From contig JAIIAN010000124.1 in assembly GCA_022717655.1 (NCBI GenBank), positions 1 through 8,740 on the forward strand: 8,740 nt of DNA, read 5' to 3'. Below are positions 6,495 to 8,740 of the stretch, one piece after another; the first letter of the stretch is position 1, and the number at the start of each line of letters is the position of its first letter. Source of the stretch: Bacillota bacterium (GTDB taxonomy: Bacteria > Bacillota > Clostridia > Lachnospirales > Lachnospiraceae). The notes under the pieces were generated by a model. It was not told the origin of the DNA, ran no database searches, and was given only the letters and a program-made list of their open reading frames with translations. A program made the translations under genes and the position numbers.

Positions 6495-7898
6495 ATGGAA
6501 CAGAATGAAAGTGGTAACAAAGAACCCGCAAAACCAAAGAAAATCATAATTGGTATTCTGATTGCATGCGTGGCAGTGCTTGCGATACTCTATGCGGCAG
6601 GAGCATTTTATTTTTCCAGTCATTTTCTCCCGGGTTCAAAGATAAATGGAGTAAATTGTTCTGGAAAGACACTTGAGAGTGTGGAAAATCATCTGGCAGA
6701 TGAAATTTCTTCTTATGCGCTTACTATCAAAGAACGTGGAGATAATACAGAAACGATTTCTGCAGATAGGATAGGACTCAGCTATGTGGATGATGGAAAA
6801 GTAGAAAAACTTTTAAAAGGACAGAATCCGTGGGGCTGGATTACTGCATTTACGAAAAAACATGAATATACAATGAGCGCAACCACCACGACTGATGAAG
6901 AAAAATTAACGTCAGCAATTGATGGTTTAACTTGTCTTGCTGAAGAAAACATGCAGCAGCCGGTCGATGCACATTTGGAGGTCGGTGATAATGGATACGA
7001 AATTGTTCCGGAAACAGAAGGAACTGCTCTGGATAAAGACAAGGTAACGGAGGTTATCACAAAGGCAGTCAAAGCCGGAGAGACAGAAGTAGACCTGGAA
7101 GCTTCTGACTGTTATTTAAAACCATCTGTTTATCAGGATGATAAAAATCTGATTGCGCAGAGAGACCAGAGCAATGCATTCTTAAAAGTAAAAATCACAA
7201 TTGATTTTTCAGACCGTCAGGAAGTGGTAGACCAGAGTTTAATTAAAGACTGGGTTACAACAGATGAAAATGGAAATGCAGTCTTGGATGAAGCAAAAGT
7301 AAAAGCGTATGTGGTAGAACTTGCAAAGAAATATGATACCTTTGGTTATCCAAGACAGTTTAAGACCTCTACCGGTGAAACAATTACCGTAAGCGGTGGA
7401 GATTATGGCTGGCTGATGGCAAGAAATGATACCACAACAAAACTAATCGAGGCAATTAAAAGCGGAAAGTCTCAGACCATTGAACCGGAATATACATATA
7501 AGGGATACGTTCGTGACACAAATGATATCGGAAATACTTATGTGGAAGTCAGCCTTTCTGCACAGCACATGTGGTTTTATAAAAATGGTCAATTACTTGT
7601 GGATACAGATGTCGTAACCGGAAATCATAATCTGGGGCATGACACCAAAACAGGTATCTATGCAATTATGTACAAAGAAAGAAATGCAACCTTAGTAGGG
7701 GAAGACTATTCTTCACCGGTTAAATATTGGATGCCGTTTTATGCAAATGTTGGAATCCACGATGCAAGCTGGAGAACTACATTTGGCGGAAGCGAGTATT
7801 TAAGTAATGGTTCTCATGGCTGTGTCAACACACCAGAAGCCAATGCAGAAAAGATTTTTAATAATATTGAAAAAGGTGTGCCGGTAGTGGTGTACTAA
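6495..7898 (+). CDS. Membrane-anchored L,D-transpeptidase (YkuD domain) with peptidoglycan-binding domains
   Basis: This cell-wall enzyme forms 3-3 cross-links between meso-diaminopimelate or equivalent residues of neighbouring peptide stems, outside the membrane. The 467-residue protein has a short Lys-rich cytoplasmic tail (1-16), one transmembrane helix (about 17-40), an extracytoplasmic region matching the putative peptidoglycan-binding domain PF12229, probably twice (roughly 85-205 and 240-335), and a C-terminal YkuD catalytic domain (about 347-467). The active site is intact: His422 in GIHDASW (420-426), and Ser440, His441 and nucleophile Cys443 in SNGSHGCVN (437-445). Length and catalytic spacing are almost the same as my recollection of Enterococcus faecium Ldt-fm (466 residues, Cys442), so this is the same architecture. 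The ATG at 6495 follows AAGGGG (6482-6487) with a 7-nt spacer. It is a single-gene unit between two terminators. Such enzymes use tetrapeptide donors and can bypass beta-lactam-sensitive cross-linking in some species; whether it does so here is unknown. Confidence 0.94.
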   Translation: MEQNESGNKEPAKPKKIIIGILIACVAVLAILYAAGAFYFSSHFLPGSKINGVNCSGKTLESVENHLADEISSYALTIKERGDNTETISADRIGLSYVDDGKVEKLLKGQNPWGWITAFTKKHEYTMSATTTTDEEKLTSAIDGLTCLAEENMQQPVDAHLEVGDNGYEIVPETEGTALDKDKVTEVITKAVKAGETEVDLEASDCYLKPSVYQDDKNLIAQRDQSNAFLKVKITIDFSDRQEVVDQSLIKDWVTTDENGNAVLDEAKVKAYVVELAKKYDTFGYPRQFKTSTGETITVSGGDYGWLMARNDTTTKLIEAIKSGKSQTIEPEYTYKGYVRDTNDIGNTYVEVSLSAQHMWFYKNGQLLVDTDVVTGNHNLGHDTKTGIYAIMYKERNATLVGEDYSSPVKYWMPFYANVGIHDASWRTTFGGSEYLSNGSHGCVNTPEANAEKIFNNIEKGVPVVVY

Positions 7899-7904
7899 AA
7901 TTTG

Positions 7905-7934
7905 AGAGACTGTCGAAAGATAGTCTCTTTATTT
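7905..7934 (+). terminator. Intrinsic terminator after the L,D-transpeptidase gene
   Basis: A 10-bp stem pairs AGAGACTGTC (7905-7914) with GATAGTCTCT (7919-7928), with one G-U pair, closed by a stable GAAA tetraloop (7915-7918). A T-rich tail, TTATTT (7929-7934), follows. It starts six bases after the stop codon and should separate this gene from the downstream ligase. Confidence 0.88.
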
Positions 7935-8015
7935 GATTTTGATGTAAAAATACTGTTTTGAGCTTATCGGAAGTGTTTTTTGTATTGCAGATTGTGTTTC
8001 AAATGCAGAGGAACA

Positions 8016-8044
8016 TTGACAAAGAAAGAAAAATTGATTAGGAT
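8016..8044 (+). promoter_or_regulatory. Promoter for the D-Ala-D-Ala ligase gene
   Basis: A perfect TTGACA (8016-8021) is followed by a 17-bp spacer and TAGGAT (8039-8044, four of six matches to the -10). The start would be near 8051, giving a leader of about 60 nt. A short inverted repeat, ATTGATT (8033-8039) with AATCAAT (8059-8065), spans the -10 and start point. It could be an operator, but this is speculative. Confidence 0.6.
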
Positions 8045-8111
8045 AAAGAAAACACAAAAATCAATGTGTACTTCTATAAAGTGCATAATAAAATAAAAGG
8101 GAGAAAACAAA

Positions 8112-8740
8112 ATGAATATCGTAGTTTTGGCAGGTGGAAACAGCACAGAAAGAGATGTTTCTATTTCATCAGGAGAAGGTGTATGCAGTGCACTTCGTCA
8201 GAAAAATCATAAGGCTGTTTTAGTAGACGTATACTTTGGAAAAGAATCTTTTGGGGAAGAACTGTTTCCGGAAATGTATGATGTAAAAGCAGAAGCAGAC
8301 AGCATGAGAGAAATGAGTAAATTAGTGGAAGAAACAGGAAAGACCAGAAAAGAATTTTTTGGACCGAATGTGCTTTCTATCTGTAAAGCAGCAGATATCG
8401 TATTTCTTGCCCTGCACGGAGCAAATGGAGAGGACGGAAAAGTACAGTCTGTCTTTGAATTAATGGGAATCCCTTATACCGGAACCGGCCCGCTCAGCAG
8501 TGGAATGGCAATGGATAAAGGAATTACAAAAATGGTATTTGAAGCAAAAGGTGTTCCGACTCCAAAGGGAGCAACTTTAGCAAAAGGAAAAAGTGAAACC
8601 GCACTTTCTGCTTATGATATGAATTATCCGGTTATCGTAAAACCATGTTGTGGCGGTTCCAGTGTAGGAGTCTGCATTGCAAATAATGATGCAGAATATG
8701 CTGACGCTTTAAAAGAAGCATTTTCTTATGAAGATGAAAT
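8112..8740 (+). CDS. ddl: D-alanine--D-alanine ligase, N-terminal 209 residues (runs off window)
   Basis: This ATP-grasp enzyme joins two D-alanines for the peptidoglycan precursor UDP-MurNAc-pentapeptide, in the cytosol. The frame is open from the ATG at 8112 to the window end, giving 209 codons of an expected 300-350 or so. A good ribosome binding site, AAGGGAG (8097-8103), lies 8 nt upstream. The N-terminal motif LAGGNSTERDVSISSG (6-21) has Glu13, matching the family residue that binds the first D-Ala. HGANGEDG (102-109) is the standard HGxxGEDG motif, followed by PYTGTGPLSSGMAMDK (121-136) with ATP-contacting Lys136. VKPCCGGSSVGV (176-187) contains Lys177 and the glycine/serine loop over ATP. 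The omega-loop residue (Tyr or Phe) that separates D-Ala from D-lactate ligases lies beyond the window, so specificity for D-Ala as second substrate is inferred. It follows the L,D-transpeptidase gene but has its own promoter. Confidence 0.93.
   Translation, partial: MNIVVLAGGNSTERDVSISSGEGVCSALRQKNHKAVLVDVYFGKESFGEELFPEMYDVKAEADSMREMSKLVEETGKTRKEFFGPNVLSICKAADIVFLALHGANGEDGKVQSVFELMGIPYTGTGPLSSGMAMDKGITKMVFEAKGVPTPKGATLAKGKSETALSAYDMNYPVIVKPCCGGSSVGVCIANNDAEYADALKEAFSYEDE

Noticed and set aside
6279..6623. Minus-strand open frame of 114 codons covering the gap between the aminotransferase and transpeptidase genes.
   Set aside because: It crosses a strong terminator and the start of a real gene and has a low-complexity Phe/Leu composition. 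No family is recognised.
8066..8084. Small hairpin TGTAC/GTGCA in the ligase leader, considered as a riboswitch or attenuator.
   Set aside because: It has only five pairs including a wobble, a 9-nt loop and no alternative terminator. The leader of about 60 nt is too short and simple for a known riboswitch.
7964..8146. Minus-strand open frame of 60 codons in the gap before the ligase gene.
   Set aside because: It is Phe/Ile-rich from AT-rich DNA, overlaps the ligase promoter and start, and has no convincing ribosome binding site.
1..8740. Search for a defence system, mobile element, CRISPR array or biosynthetic cluster.
   Set aside because: All long coding frames belong to recognised housekeeping or cell-envelope families. 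No repeat arrays, transposase or integrase genes, or composition shifts were seen.

Overview
The window looks like ordinary chromosomal DNA of a low-GC Gram-positive anaerobe, most likely a gut Lachnospiraceae member (class Clostridia). This is inferred from the moderately AT-rich composition, strong AGGAGG-type ribosome binding sites, short U-tailed terminators and the general look of the proteins, not from a database match. Five protein genes are complete and a sixth runs off the right edge. I see no rRNA or tRNA, CRISPR array, insertion sequence, prophage gene, attachment site or origin.

Left part (1-2020, minus strand): a two-gene unit is transcribed leftward from a good extended -10 promoter near 2098-2126. 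It encodes a class I SAM-dependent methyltransferase of the RlmI/RlmK-like group, followed 25 bp later by chorismate synthase (aroC), the last step of the shikimate pathway. A 243-bp divergent intergenic region (2021-2263) separates this unit from the rightward genes and holds a short GC-rich direct and inverted repeat around the -35 box.

Middle (2264-6307, plus strand): a full-length P2-type Ca2+-transporting ATPase is followed by an AT-rich intergenic region with a 28-bp imperfect palindrome and a near-consensus promoter. Next comes a subgroup Ic aspartate aminotransferase (fold-type I PLP enzyme), which ends at a strong intrinsic terminator. For both genes an open frame extends upstream to a TTG, but an AGGAGG motif fixes an internal ATG as the start.

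Right part (6495-8740, plus strand): a membrane-anchored L,D-transpeptidase with its own promoter and terminator is followed by a separately promoted D-alanine--D-alanine ligase, cut by the window end after 209 codons. Both act in peptidoglycan synthesis. One makes 3-3 cross-links from tetrapeptide stems, the other makes the D-Ala-D-Ala end used for 4-3 cross-links.

Each gene on the plus strand appears to be its own transcription unit, so the window is a run of independent housekeeping genes rather than one functional system. I looked for an undescribed system and did not find one. The findings are modest: residue-level features of the ATPase, intergenic repeats, the methyltransferase-aroC pairing and the cell-wall gene neighbourhood.
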